Source: Marinifilum sp. N1E240
GTDB lineage: Bacteria > Bacteroidota > Bacteroidia > Bacteroidales > Marinifilaceae
Direction: 5' to 3'
Assembly: GCF_009295825.1 (NCBI RefSeq)
Contig: NZ_WHKF01000001.1
Coordinates: 337,088-401,087 of the forward strand
DNA length: 64,000 nt
Numbering within the stretch: the stretch's first letter is position 1; each line of letters opens with the position of its first letter. Shown piece by piece: positions 45,812 through 54,593 of the stretch. Made by a program: the position numbers and the translations under genes. The notes below the pieces were generated by a model. That model had not been told where the DNA came from. It saw only the letters and a list, made by a program, of their open reading frames with translations, and made no database searches.

Positions 45812-45830
45812 CTTCGTGTTCTTTGTGGTT
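45812..45830. repeat. Right inverted-repeat block flanking the GxxExxY gene
   Basis: CTTCGTGTTCTTTGTGGTT, the inverse of the left block (45369-45378 and 45394-45409) apart from one base. It starts 2 bp upstream of the GxxExxY ATG and ends 4 bp before the ccoH stop codon. Confidence 0.65.
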
Positions 45831-45833
45831 AGA

Positions 45834-46280
45834 CTACTTACTTAAATAAATCGCCTCTTCCTTATAATATGCTACACCTTTATGCTTCCAATCGATTTGT
45901 ACAGTATATCTTCCTTTTAGAAGCTCATTTGTGCTTAAAGTATGAACACCACTATTGTTTAATGCAATTTGATATTTCATATCCGATTCGTAGTCTGCCG
46001 GACGATATAAAATGATATCTCCTTTAACTCCGGTAAGCATTTCAGTAGGAAATTTTACCTCGATATTATTTCCCACTTGTTCTATTTGAATAGCAATTGG
46101 CATTTCCTGAGCATTCTTGATTTTATTAATCTGCTCCTGATATTTTACTTCTTTTGGATAGTAATCTTTCGATACCAAATTGATTTTTTGTGTGGTGCTA
46201 AATCCAACAAATATCAATACGCCGATAACATATATCGATGCTCCAATTCCTAGTTTTGTCCCCCAACTCAACTTTTTCAT
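45834..46280 (-). CDS. ccoH: FixH/CcoH family cbb3 oxidase assembly protein
   Basis: 148 residues: one N-terminal membrane helix (about 10-28) and a periplasmic domain. The block LVSKDYYPKEVKYQEQINK immediately after the helix is the FixH hallmark. In other bacteria FixH/CcoH assists assembly of cbb3 oxidase and stays associated with it. It lies 11 bp after ccoG. Its stop codon is only 3 bp from the right inverted repeat of the GxxExxY unit. Confidence 0.88.
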   Translation of the reverse strand: MKKLSWGTKLGIGASIYVIGVLIFVGFSTTQKINLVSKDYYPKEVKYQEQINKIKNAQEMPIAIQIEQVGNNIEVKFPTEMLTGVKGDIILYRPADYESDMKYQIALNNSGVHTLSTNELLKGRYTVQIDWKHKGVAYYKEEAIYLSK

Positions 46281-46291
46281 ATGCTTATTTC

Positions 46292-47689
46292 TTAATTTGG
46301 ACCTACAAAGGTAAGTTCCACTTCTTCAATTAAATTCTTATCAGCAAACACACCAATAGTTATTGGAATATTATCACTAGTAATTTCTTTTTGTGGTAAA
46401 ATTGCAAAAAACACTCCTTCTTTTATAGAACTTGCTTCCGCTTTAAACTCTTCACCAATCACCTTAATTTCTCCATCATGATTCATGATTTTAAAATAGA
46501 TTGGTGTGTCGAAGTTGGTTTTATTTACAATTTTAAAGCTATACATATTACTAATACCATTCTCTTGTTGCTGATACATTAAACCAGGAGTTCTTAATAT
46601 GATAGCTTCTAAGTCGGTTCTTAAAGTAAATAATGTTGCTACAACTCCTAATAAAACACATAGAACAGCGGTATATGCAATTTTTCGAGCAGGCCATTTT
46701 TGCTTTCTGCCTTCGGCAATGTTTTTTTCAGAATCGAATCGAATTAAACCCTTTGGTTTTCCTATCCAATCCATTACCGAGTTACACTCGTCAATACAGG
46801 CAGTGCAGTTGATACATTCCAATTGAGTACCATCACGAACATCAATTCCTGTCGGACAAACATCAACACATTGATAGCAATCAATACAATCTCCTTTGCC
46901 ATCTTCTTCTCTATCTTCACCAGCTTCAAGTGGAGCTCTTTCTTCTCCACGTTTGTAGTCGTAAGCTACAACAATGGAATTGGAATCCAGAAGAACACCT
47001 TGCAATCTACCATAAGGACAAATCATGGTACAAACTTGTTCTCGTAGTTTCGTAAAAACAAAGAACATTACTCCTGAAAATAATACAGCCATAGTAAAAC
47101 CAACTCTATGATCGGAGATAGGAGCTTTTATTATTTCAATTAACTGATCAACACCTATAATGTAGGAGAGAAAAGCATTTGTAATGGAAAAGCAAATGGC
47201 GTAAAAAAGTCCAAGCTTCAATGTCTTTTTCCAGAACTTACTGAAATTCATCGACTGGGCATCCAATTTCCTTTGTTGACTAGGATTTCCTTCAATTAGG
47301 TATTCGATTTTTCGAAATATAAATTCCAGAAAAACAGTTTGTGGACAAGTCCATCCACACCAAATACGTCCATAACTTACAGTAAAAAGTACCACGAACA
47401 CAAAAAGAGTAATCATGGAATAGAGAAAGAGATGAAAATCTTGTGGCCAGAATTGAACGCCAAATAGAATGAATTTTCTCTCTAAAATATTAAATAACAA
47501 AAAGGGCTCTCCATTCAACTTTACAAATGGAATGGTAAAAAGTAAAAACAACAAGGTATAACTTACTATATTTCGGTAGTTATATAGTTTTCCTTTGGGT
47601 TTTTGAGCGTATACCCAATTTCTTTTTCCACTTTCATTTAGTGTTGCTAGTTGATCGCGATATCCAGTATATGGATTTTTAGGAGCCAT
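46292..47689 (-). CDS. ccoG: Cytochrome c oxidase accessory protein CcoG
   Basis: 465-residue membrane protein with about five helices and two ferredoxin-type [4Fe-4S] motifs: CIDCYQCVDVCP and CINCTACIDEC. Upstream are the conserved CGWTCPQTVF and CTMICPYGR segments. CcoG/RdxA reduces copper for cbb3 oxidase assembly in other bacteria. The C-terminal third is a FixG-type Ig-like domain. It is separated from ccoP by 73 bp holding a terminator-like hairpin. Confidence 0.94.
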   Translation of the reverse strand: MAPKNPYTGYRDQLATLNESGKRNWVYAQKPKGKLYNYRNIVSYTLLFLLFTIPFVKLNGEPFLLFNILERKFILFGVQFWPQDFHLFLYSMITLFVFVVLFTVSYGRIWCGWTCPQTVFLEFIFRKIEYLIEGNPSQQRKLDAQSMNFSKFWKKTLKLGLFYAICFSITNAFLSYIIGVDQLIEIIKAPISDHRVGFTMAVLFSGVMFFVFTKLREQVCTMICPYGRLQGVLLDSNSIVVAYDYKRGEERAPLEAGEDREEDGKGDCIDCYQCVDVCPTGIDVRDGTQLECINCTACIDECNSVMDWIGKPKGLIRFDSEKNIAEGRKQKWPARKIAYTAVLCVLLGVVATLFTLRTDLEAIILRTPGLMYQQQENGISNMYSFKIVNKTNFDTPIYFKIMNHDGEIKVIGEEFKAEASSIKEGVFFAILPQKEITSDNIPITIGVFADKNLIEEVELTFVGPN

Positions 47690-47722
47690 TGTTTGTTTTG
47701 TCTTTGTTTGTGCAAATAAAAA

Positions 47723-47753
47723 AGAGTCACACAGAATTTTGTCTGATGACTCT
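47723..47753 (-). terminator. Hairpin between ccoP and ccoG (terminator or attenuator)
   Basis: 7-bp stem AGAGTCA/TGACTCT (47723-47729 with 47747-47753), an inner CAGA/TCTG pairing, and a U-rich run on the minus strand side. It would end or attenuate transcription after the structural oxidase genes, separating them from the assembly genes. Confidence 0.6.
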
Positions 47754-47762
47754 CTAAAAATA

Positions 47763-48329
47763 TTATTCTTCTAATTCTCCTTGAGCTTCTCTTGCATTAG
47801 GAGGGTTAGTCCCTACAAGACTCATAGTGTAACTAGAAACTTGTAACATCTGTTCAGGTGACAATTGATTTTGCCATGCCAACATGCCTTTTAAAGGTTT
47901 ACCTACTTTTATAATTTGGTAAACATCTTCAAGACTACCACCGTTTAGCCAATATTTATCTGTTAGGTTTGGTCCAATTGCATTTCCTTCTCCTAATGCT
48001 CCATGGCAAGCAATACAGTTTTTATCGTAAATGGTTTTCCCTTTTTCCAGATTGTCGGCATCAGTCATTAAAACCAAAGCATTTTCATCAAATTTAGGTT
48101 TTGGTTTATTTGCTTCAGCTAATGCCATTTCTTTGTTGTATTCATCGATTTGAAGATCATCGCCAAAAACATGGTAGCGAAACATGTATACAGCAGAGAA
48201 TACTATAGTAGCATAAAAAAGGTAACGCCACCAGGTTGGCATTGGATTATTTAATTCTTTGATGCCATCATAATCATGGTCGCTGATTAGGTGTTCGTGT
48301 TCTTCAAGGAATTTATCTTTTTTCTCCAT
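47763..48329 (-). CDS. ccoP: cbb3-type cytochrome c oxidase subunit III (monohaem CcoP)
   Basis: 188 residues with the CcoP start LNNPMPTWWRYLFY and one membrane helix (about 34-52). A single haem c site CIACH lies at 105-109; a distal methionine in the GMLAWQ or LSPEQM region is the likely axial ligand. Proteobacterial CcoP normally carries two haems c, so this one is a short, single-haem form. It lies 22 bp after ccoQ. Confidence 0.88.
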   Translation of the reverse strand: MEKKDKFLEEHEHLISDHDYDGIKELNNPMPTWWRYLFYATIVFSAVYMFRYHVFGDDLQIDEYNKEMALAEANKPKPKFDENALVLMTDADNLEKGKTIYDKNCIACHGALGEGNAIGPNLTDKYWLNGGSLEDVYQIIKVGKPLKGMLAWQNQLSPEQMLQVSSYTMSLVGTNPPNAREAQGELEE

Positions 48330-48351
48330 TTTATCGTGATTTAGGGCATTT

Positions 48352-48552
48352 TTATTCTATTGCTTCCGAAGATGAATTTGTTCCATCATCGTCAAGAGCA
48401 TAACTTTCCATTTCAGTAAAGAATGTTTTGTTGCTTTTTTTGAAAACCCACCATAACATTCCGGCAAAAAATAAAAAGAAGATGAGCAAAGAGATGCTTG
48501 GAAAAAATCCAACATCTGATATGCTTTGTAAATAATGACTAACTAATTTCAT
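48352..48552 (-). CDS. ccoQ: CcoQ-like small cbb3 oxidase subunit
   Basis: 66 residues: one membrane helix (about 18-37) followed by FKKSNKTFFTEMESYALDDD and an acidic tail, the usual plan of CcoQ. In other bacteria CcoQ stabilises the assembled cbb3 complex. Position between the CcoNO gene and ccoP supports the call; similarity alone would be weak because CcoQ is short and variable. Confidence 0.8.
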   Translation of the reverse strand: MKLVSHYLQSISDVGFFPSISLLIFFLFFAGMLWWVFKKSNKTFFTEMESYALDDDGTNSSSEAIE

Positions 48553-48625
48553 ATTTTCTAGATTTTAGATAAGATATGAGAATTGAAATAAGCTTTTGAA
48601 TCAATTCTCACATCTACTATCATGT

Positions 48626-50755
48626 CTATTCTTGTACTGAAATGTCTCTACCTAAACGTTGTAAGTAGGCAATCAGAGCTAAAATTTCTTTATCGCTTGC
48701 TACCTCAACACCCGATTTTTTCAAATCAGCAGCAATTTCTTCTGCTTGTTTCTTCAAGTCATCGTTAGCAATTTGATCGTATCCTTCCGGATATGGAACT
48801 CCTAAGGTCATCATTGCTCTTATTTTAGCTGCAGTTTCAGATGTGTCCAATTCATCTTTTATAAGCCATGGATAAGCTGGCATAATAGATTGAGCATTCA
48901 TTTTTTGTGGATCGAGCATATGGTTAAAATGCCAAACATTTGTTTTGTACATTTTACCTCCAGGAACACCCGATCGAGCCAAATCTGGTCCGGTACGTTT
49001 CGATCCCCATAAGTGTGGATGATTGTAAACCGACTCACCAGCTTTTGAATACTCTCCATATCGTTCAGTTTCAGAACGGAAAGGACGAACCATTTGTGAG
49101 TGACAAGTATTACAACCTTCACGGATGTAAATATCTCTACCTTGCAATTCAAGTGGAGTATATGGTTTCACGCTTTCGATTGTAGGAATATTTGATTTAA
49201 TCAGATAAGTAGGAACAATTTCGAATGCACCACCAATTAAGATTGCTACAGTAGCTAAAATCATAAACTGAATTGGTTTTCTTTCTAACCAACGGTGTAA
49301 ACCTTCGCTCTTGCTACGTTTTGTATCGGTAACAATTGCAGGAGCCGAAGCTTCTTCGTTATCCACGCATTTCCCCGATGAAGCTGTTTTCAACAGGTTA
49401 TAAACCATTAAGAATAATCCAGAGAAATAAAGAAGTCCACCAAATACTCTAGCATGATACATTGGTAAAATCTGAGTAATTGTCTCTAAGAAGTTAGGAT
49501 AAGCTAATAATCCGTCAGGAGTAAATTCTTTCCACATTAAAGTTTGAACTACTGCTCCCCAGTACAAAGGAAGAGCATAGAAAATCATACCTAAGGTTCC
49601 AATCCAGAAGTGAGCATTGGCTAATTTTTCTGAGTACAATTTTGTATTCCACATTTTTGGGAATAGATAGTAAAGCATACCAAAAGTTAGGAATCCATTC
49701 CATCCCATTGCACCAATGTGTACGTGAGCAATTGTCCAGTCGGTATAGTGAGTTAAAGAGTTTACCCATTTAAGCGACATCATTGGTCCCTCGAATGTTG
49801 ACATACCATAGCAGGTTACTGCAACAACCATAAATTTTAAGGTTGCACTGTCACGCACTTTATCCCAGGCTCCACGAAGTGTTAATAATCCGTTGAACAT
49901 TCCTCCCCATGATGGAGCAAGTAGCATAATCGAGAATACAACACCTAATGATTGAGCCCAATCAGGTAAAGAAGTATAAAGTAAGTGATGAGGACCAGCC
50001 CAAATATATAGGAATACTAGTGCCCAAAAGTGTATGATTGATAATCGGTAAGAATATACCGGACGATTAGCGGCTTTTGGTAAAAAGTAATACATCAATC
50101 CTAAATAAGGAGTGGTCAAGAAAAACGCTACCGCATTGTGTCCGTACCACCATTGTACCAAGGCATCCTGAACACCTGCGTACACAGGATAAGACTGAAT
50201 CCAGCTGTATGGTAATGCAATAGAGTTACCGATATGAAGAACAGCAACTGTTACAAAGGTTGCAATATAGAACCAAATGGCAACATACAAATGATCAGCT
50301 CTTCGCTTAAGAATAGTACCGAACATGTTCCAACCAAAAACAACCCAAATTATTGTTATGGCTATGTCAATTGGCCATTCTAATTCAGCGTATTCTTTAC
50401 TGGTTGTGATACCTAAAACAAAGGTTACTGCAGCAGAAACAATAATTGCTTGCCAACCCCAGAAATGGATCCAGCTTAATTTGTCGCTAAACATCCTGGC
50501 TTTAAGCAAACGCTGAAGCGAATAGTAAACAGCTGTGAATATTCCATTTCCTACAAATGCAAAAATTACTGCATTGGTATGAATTGGGCGAATTCTACCA
50601 AATGAGGTATAAGCCAAATTGAAATTAAAAATCGGGAATGCCAATTGCAGAGCAGCTAAAAGCCCTACCAACATTCCAACTACACCCCAAATTATGGTTG
50701 CGTAGGCGAAAAACTTCACGATTTTGTTGTCGTACGAAAAGTGTTGTGTTTCCAT
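48626..50755 (-). CDS. ccoNO: Fused cbb3-type cytochrome c oxidase subunits I and II (CcoN-CcoO)
   Basis: 709 residues starting at the ATG at 50755. Residues 1-480 are CcoN with about 12 helices, the low-spin haem histidine in RPIHTNAVIF (about 59), CuB/haem residues in YGHNAVAFFL and AGPHHLLYT, and HVHIGAMGWNGF. Residues about 498-709 are CcoO: a membrane anchor then one haem c site CNTCH at 548-552 and SIMPAYPWL for the axial methionine. The two are separate genes in Proteobacteria; fusion is common in Bacteroidota. An upstream in-frame extension would be a highly basic peptide overlapping ccoS and is not credible. Confidence 0.95.
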   Translation of the reverse strand: METQHFSYDNKIVKFFAYATIIWGVVGMLVGLLAALQLAFPIFNFNLAYTSFGRIRPIHTNAVIFAFVGNGIFTAVYYSLQRLLKARMFSDKLSWIHFWGWQAIIVSAAVTFVLGITTSKEYAELEWPIDIAITIIWVVFGWNMFGTILKRRADHLYVAIWFYIATFVTVAVLHIGNSIALPYSWIQSYPVYAGVQDALVQWWYGHNAVAFFLTTPYLGLMYYFLPKAANRPVYSYRLSIIHFWALVFLYIWAGPHHLLYTSLPDWAQSLGVVFSIMLLAPSWGGMFNGLLTLRGAWDKVRDSATLKFMVVAVTCYGMSTFEGPMMSLKWVNSLTHYTDWTIAHVHIGAMGWNGFLTFGMLYYLFPKMWNTKLYSEKLANAHFWIGTLGMIFYALPLYWGAVVQTLMWKEFTPDGLLAYPNFLETITQILPMYHARVFGGLLYFSGLFLMVYNLLKTASSGKCVDNEEASAPAIVTDTKRSKSEGLHRWLERKPIQFMILATVAILIGGAFEIVPTYLIKSNIPTIESVKPYTPLELQGRDIYIREGCNTCHSQMVRPFRSETERYGEYSKAGESVYNHPHLWGSKRTGPDLARSGVPGGKMYKTNVWHFNHMLDPQKMNAQSIMPAYPWLIKDELDTSETAAKIRAMMTLGVPYPEGYDQIANDDLKKQAEEIAADLKKSGVEVASDKEILALIAYLQRLGRDISVQE

Positions 50756-50759
50756 TAAA

Positions 50760-50972
50760 TTAAGATTTATGGTTCTTCTTAGTTGTTTTTTCTTTTTCAG
50801 ATTGTTCCTTTTCTGCCTTTTGTGATTCTTTTTCCTGGTCATCAAATAAAATTCGGACTGAAGGAGAATAGGAATCATCATATTGTCCTTTCTTCACCGC
50901 CCAAAGGAATCCAACAAGGAAACCTCCTGCAACAAGCATGCTTACACCGATTAAAACGAACAATACACTCAT
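50760..50972 (-). CDS. ccoS: cbb3-type cytochrome oxidase assembly protein CcoS
   Basis: 70 residues: one membrane helix (about 3-25), then FLWAVKKGQYDDSYSPSVRILFDD, the CcoS signature GQYDD. The tail is Lys/Glu-rich. CcoS is needed for cofactor insertion into cbb3 oxidase. It lies 43 bp after ccoI and 4 bp before ccoNO. Confidence 0.93.
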   Translation of the reverse strand: MSVLFVLIGVSMLVAGGFLVGFLWAVKKGQYDDSYSPSVRILFDDQEKESQKAEKEQSEKEKTTKKNHKS

Positions 50973-51015
50973 TATTTATAGTTTTGAGCTATTAGCTTTT
51001 GGCAGATAGCTGTAT

Positions 51016-53496
51016 TTAGTTTAATTGAACTGATTTGGCTGAAGCCAATGTATTCAGTTCGGTATTTTTGTTTCTATTGTTTTTTATTTTTGACTCATTG
51101 CTTTTTGCAATCATGTTAGTCGTCACGGTTGTAAATGCTACAATCGAGACCGAACTAATTGGCATTAATATAGCTGCAACGATTGGAGATAAAACCCCTT
51201 GTACAGCGAAATACAAGCCAACAAAATTATACAAAAAGGAGAGTGCGAAACTCATTTTTACAATCCAAATGCTCTTTTTTGAGATGGATAAAAACCTTGC
51301 CAATTGCGTAAATTTAGATGATTCTAAAATTGCATCGCAAGCAGGCGAAAAGTGATAAACATCATCAGCAATTGAGATTCCAACATTACTCGATTTTAAT
51401 GCACCAGCGTCGTTCAATCCATCACCAATCATCAATACTTTTTTATTTTCCTGTTTCAGTTGGTTAATGTAATTCAACTTGTCGTTAGGAGATTGATCGA
51501 AACGGATGTTGCTAGCATCGGGGAACAATTTTAAAAGATTCTCTTTTTCAGAGTCATTGTCACCTGATATTACATGCAGATCATATTTTAAGGCTAAGCT
51601 ATCAATTAGCTCAGGCAATCCACTTCGGTACTGATTGCTCAATGTGAAATGTCCTTTAATATTTCCATCAATCGATAAGTATACTTCTGTTGTTAATGAT
51701 TTGTTTTCAGCTATACCTTCAGAAATAAATTTGGATGATCCCAACTTGATATTACGATTATTCACCTTACCTGAAATTCCCATAGAAGGCAACTCCTGGT
51801 AATTTTCTACTGTTTCAGGAGTAATATCCTTAAAGTGTTCGTATAAGGAAGAACTTAAAATATGAGTAGAATGTCTGGTTAATGATTTAACCGCAACAAT
51901 ATCTTCATCAGTTAACTGAGAACCATTAAATGAAATTTTCATTTCATCAGCTTGGGTAATCGTACCTGTTTTATCAAAAACGATAGTAGTAATGGAATTC
52001 AGCTTTTCAGCAATATCTGAACTTTTCAGGTAGATGCCTAGGCGTCCCATTAATCGCATGGTGTTACCCAAAGCAAAGGGTGCGGATAATGCCAAAGCAC
52101 ATGGACAAGCTACAATTAATACAGACGTGAATGCAAAAACAGCTTTACTTACATCGTTTAACATCCAGTAAATTCCGGCAAAAGCTCCAATTGCAATGAT
52201 TATCGCAGTAAAATATTTACTGATTCTATCGATCATTGAATGCAAACGAGAAGCTTCTTTGTTTTCATCTTCAAACTGATTCCAGAGCTGAGTCAAACGA
52301 CTTTGAACCACATCTTTTTCTATGGTTAATTCAATGGAACTTCCCATTTGTTTTCCACCAGCAAAAATCTGATCACCCGCTTCCTTAAATACAGGATTCG
52401 ATTCTCCGGTTACAAAACTGTAATCTATTTGAGCATCTCCTTTGGTCAGAATACTATCTGCAGGAATCAATTCCTGGTTTCTAATTAGAATGACATCTCC
52501 CTTTTTCAGCTTTTCGATTGGAATACTTACCTCTTCACCTGCTTCCATTTTGCTGACAGCAACAGGAAAATAGGAACGGTAATCTCTTTCAAAAGACAAA
52601 GCCTGATAAGTTCTGTTTTGATACCATTTTCCAATCAATAAGAAAAAGATCAAACCTGTAAGAGAATCCATATAACCTGATCCTGTTCCTGTGAAAATTT
52701 CAAATGAACTTTGAAAGAACAAGGTTAATATCCCTAAAGTGATTGGTACATCAATATTAATGAATCGATGCTTTACCGCTTTGAATGCTGATTTTAAGTA
52801 ATCACTTCCACTATACAAGAAAACCGGCAGTACCAAGAAGAAATTCATCATGCCAAAGAAATCTTTGAAATGAGATTCCAGATATTCACTTCCGGGTACA
52901 TATTCAGGCAAGCTTAGTAGCATGATATTACCAAAACAAAAGCCTGCAATCCCTATTTTATAAAGGATTTTCTTATTGACATCTTTGTTCTGTTTTTCCT
53001 GCAGTTTATCCAAAGTAATCTCCGGAATGTAATGAATCGAGGAAAGCAGTTCAGCTAATTCCCGAATACTAATTTGATCAGAATTAAAGGTAATGCTCAC
53101 TTCTTTTTTCACGAAGTTGACCATTGAATTAAGAACTCCTTTGTTAAGGATACTTAAATTCTCTAGCAACCAAATACAGGAACTACAATGAATAGCCGGA
53201 ATGTATAGTGAGATTTTTCGAATATTTCCTTCCGAGAAATCATACAGCTGATCTGCAATTTCAGATTCATCTAAAAAGGCAAATTTCTCCTTGTATTTAG
53301 CACTTTCAACTTTAATTCCCGGATTGGATTCAAAATCGTAATAAGTACACAATTCATTTTCGTGCAGCAATTGATAAACTGTAGAACAACCATTGCAACA
53401 AAATGCTTTGCCATCCCACATTACAGGATGCTTGCCACAGTTGTCGCCACAGTGAACACAGATTTCGTTTTTTGTATCTTGCTGCATTTTTGCCAT
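51016..53496 (-). CDS. ccoI: Copper-translocating P-type ATPase for cbb3 oxidase (CcoI)
   Basis: 826 residues. The N-terminus has a cysteine-rich zinc- or copper-binding region (CVHCGDNC, then AFCCNGC) and an HMA-like domain with CSSC at 104-107. Eight helices surround the ion site motif CPC in VACPCALAL; TGES, DKTGT and GDGLNDAGAL mark the P-type ATPase core. CcoI/FixI supplies copper for the CuB centre. It begins the assembly-plus-structural gene run and is 164 bp after the cytochrome c gene. Confidence 0.93.
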   Translation of the reverse strand: MAKMQQDTKNEICVHCGDNCGKHPVMWDGKAFCCNGCSTVYQLLHENELCTYYDFESNPGIKVESAKYKEKFAFLDESEIADQLYDFSEGNIRKISLYIPAIHCSSCIWLLENLSILNKGVLNSMVNFVKKEVSITFNSDQISIRELAELLSSIHYIPEITLDKLQEKQNKDVNKKILYKIGIAGFCFGNIMLLSLPEYVPGSEYLESHFKDFFGMMNFFLVLPVFLYSGSDYLKSAFKAVKHRFINIDVPITLGILTLFFQSSFEIFTGTGSGYMDSLTGLIFFLLIGKWYQNRTYQALSFERDYRSYFPVAVSKMEAGEEVSIPIEKLKKGDVILIRNQELIPADSILTKGDAQIDYSFVTGESNPVFKEAGDQIFAGGKQMGSSIELTIEKDVVQSRLTQLWNQFEDENKEASRLHSMIDRISKYFTAIIIAIGAFAGIYWMLNDVSKAVFAFTSVLIVACPCALALSAPFALGNTMRLMGRLGIYLKSSDIAEKLNSITTIVFDKTGTITQADEMKISFNGSQLTDEDIVAVKSLTRHSTHILSSSLYEHFKDITPETVENYQELPSMGISGKVNNRNIKLGSSKFISEGIAENKSLTTEVYLSIDGNIKGHFTLSNQYRSGLPELIDSLALKYDLHVISGDNDSEKENLLKLFPDASNIRFDQSPNDKLNYINQLKQENKKVLMIGDGLNDAGALKSSNVGISIADDVYHFSPACDAILESSKFTQLARFLSISKKSIWIVKMSFALSFLYNFVGLYFAVQGVLSPIVAAILMPISSVSIVAFTTVTTNMIAKSNESKIKNNRNKNTELNTLASAKSVQLN

Positions 53497-53526
53497 CTTG
53501 CAGAGCGTGTAATTTAATTTCTAATT

Positions 53527-53664
53527 ATGAGAACAGATTCTAATTTAATCTATGTCCTTGTCGGCATAGTAGCTTTTCATTTTCTTATAGGTATTGGTTA
53601 TCTTCTTTACAAATTGGGAAGACCGTCAAAATCTAAAAAGAAAGAAAATGAAGAATCTGATTAG
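53527..53664 (+). CDS. Putative small membrane protein (45 residues)
   Basis: An ATG-to-TAG frame on the strand opposite to the cbb3 genes, filling the gap between ccoI and the cytochrome c gene. The product has a short polar start, one hydrophobic helix (about residues 7-28, VLVGIVAFHFLIGIGYLLY) and a lysine-rich then acidic tail (KSKKKENEESD). This is the plan of a real single-pass small protein. It starts 30 bp from the ccoI ATG (divergent) and its stop overlaps the cytochrome c gene end by 4 bp. No promoter motif is seen. I do not recognise the family; a chance frame cannot be excluded. Confidence 0.5.
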   Translation: MRTDSNLIYVLVGIVAFHFLIGIGYLLYKLGRPSKSKKKENEESD

Positions 53665-54581
53665 TCTTTTTTAGTTGCCAATTTTGGAAGTTTTATCATT
53701 TGGAACAATACCAAAAAGATGATACTCCAAATTGAAACAACACCACCAACAAAAGTCATAATAATCCAGATAGGGGCATTTGCTCTTGTTCCCCACATTG
53801 CTCTTTCGTCCAATGGGTTTTTAGGATCGGTTGGAACACCCAAAGTAACCACTCTGGCTTCTTCCATTTTGCCATAAAAAGCATCATCAGTAACTTTCAC
53901 AAGTAAATTCACCTGACCTTCACGATCTCCTGGTAAATCATTAGGGAAAAGAACCTCAACTTCACCTTTTTCATTGGTATAAGGATCCTCTCCTGATACA
54001 TCAAGGTAACCAAAGCTTCTTTTTACGAGAAAGCTCATTTCGATACCTTGAAGACCTACTCGTTTTCCTTTTTTAGTCAGACCAGTCAGTAGTGCCATCA
54101 TCTTTTTGTCAGCATCTTGAACCTTAAGTTCTAACTTAACTTCAGTAACCTCAGGGTTATTAACTTCTACAGTTTTTTGAGCAACCTTCTTGTTCTTATC
54201 AAATGAACGTAAGTATGATAATACCATCCACTTGTCTTCGTCGCTTAAGGTTTTTTCGAAGGTAGGCATTGCACCTTTTCCTTTATTTACCTTATAGTAA
54301 ATTTCTCCATCCGATTGAACAAGGAAATTTTGTGCACCTAAGTCTGTAGGAGCTACTGGAGCCAAAGGAAGCATATTCGCCATTGTTGGATCACCATGAC
54401 AAGACTTACAATGTATGTTGTATATTTTCTTACCTGAACTTACATTTTTAGAAGTTGCTTCGTAAGGATTTTGTTTCTTCTTAGCTGAGTTTGGAATCGT
54501 CCAATCCTGAGCGTTAACTACTGAACCTGAGAAAAGAAAAATCAGGAATAAAGCAGCTAGTGATTTTATTGTATTCTTCAT
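53661..54581 (-). CDS. Membrane-anchored monohaem cytochrome c
   Basis: 306 residues: signal peptide (about 1-24, ending VVNAQ), a class I cytochrome c domain with CKSCH at 58-62 and a likely axial methionine in GAMPTF (about 105), then an Ig-like beta domain (about 140-260), and one C-terminal helix (about 271-294) followed by a basic tail. It follows the NrfD-like gene by 12 bp. It is a plausible electron acceptor from the FeS/NrfD pair and donor to the adjacent cbb3 oxidase; that role is inferred from context. Confidence 0.85.
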   Translation of the reverse strand: MKNTIKSLAALFLIFLFSGSVVNAQDWTIPNSAKKKQNPYEATSKNVSSGKKIYNIHCKSCHGDPTMANMLPLAPVAPTDLGAQNFLVQSDGEIYYKVNKGKGAMPTFEKTLSDEDKWMVLSYLRSFDKNKKVAQKTVEVNNPEVTEVKLELKVQDADKKMMALLTGLTKKGKRVGLQGIEMSFLVKRSFGYLDVSGEDPYTNEKGEVEVLFPNDLPGDREGQVNLLVKVTDDAFYGKMEEARVVTLGVPTDPKNPLDERAMWGTRANAPIWIIMTFVGGVVSIWSIIFLVLFQMIKLPKLATKKD

Positions 54582-54593
54582 CTTTCTTTTAGT

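Noticed and set aside
47713-47722. TTTATTTG-like -7 motif before ccoG
   Set aside because: The invariant second base A of TAnnTTTG is missing, and the site falls in the U-tract of the terminator-like hairpin.
50756-50881. 42-residue N-terminal extension of CcoNO
   Set aside because: Highly basic, low-complexity and overlapping ccoS; CcoN proteins start near the ATG at 50755.
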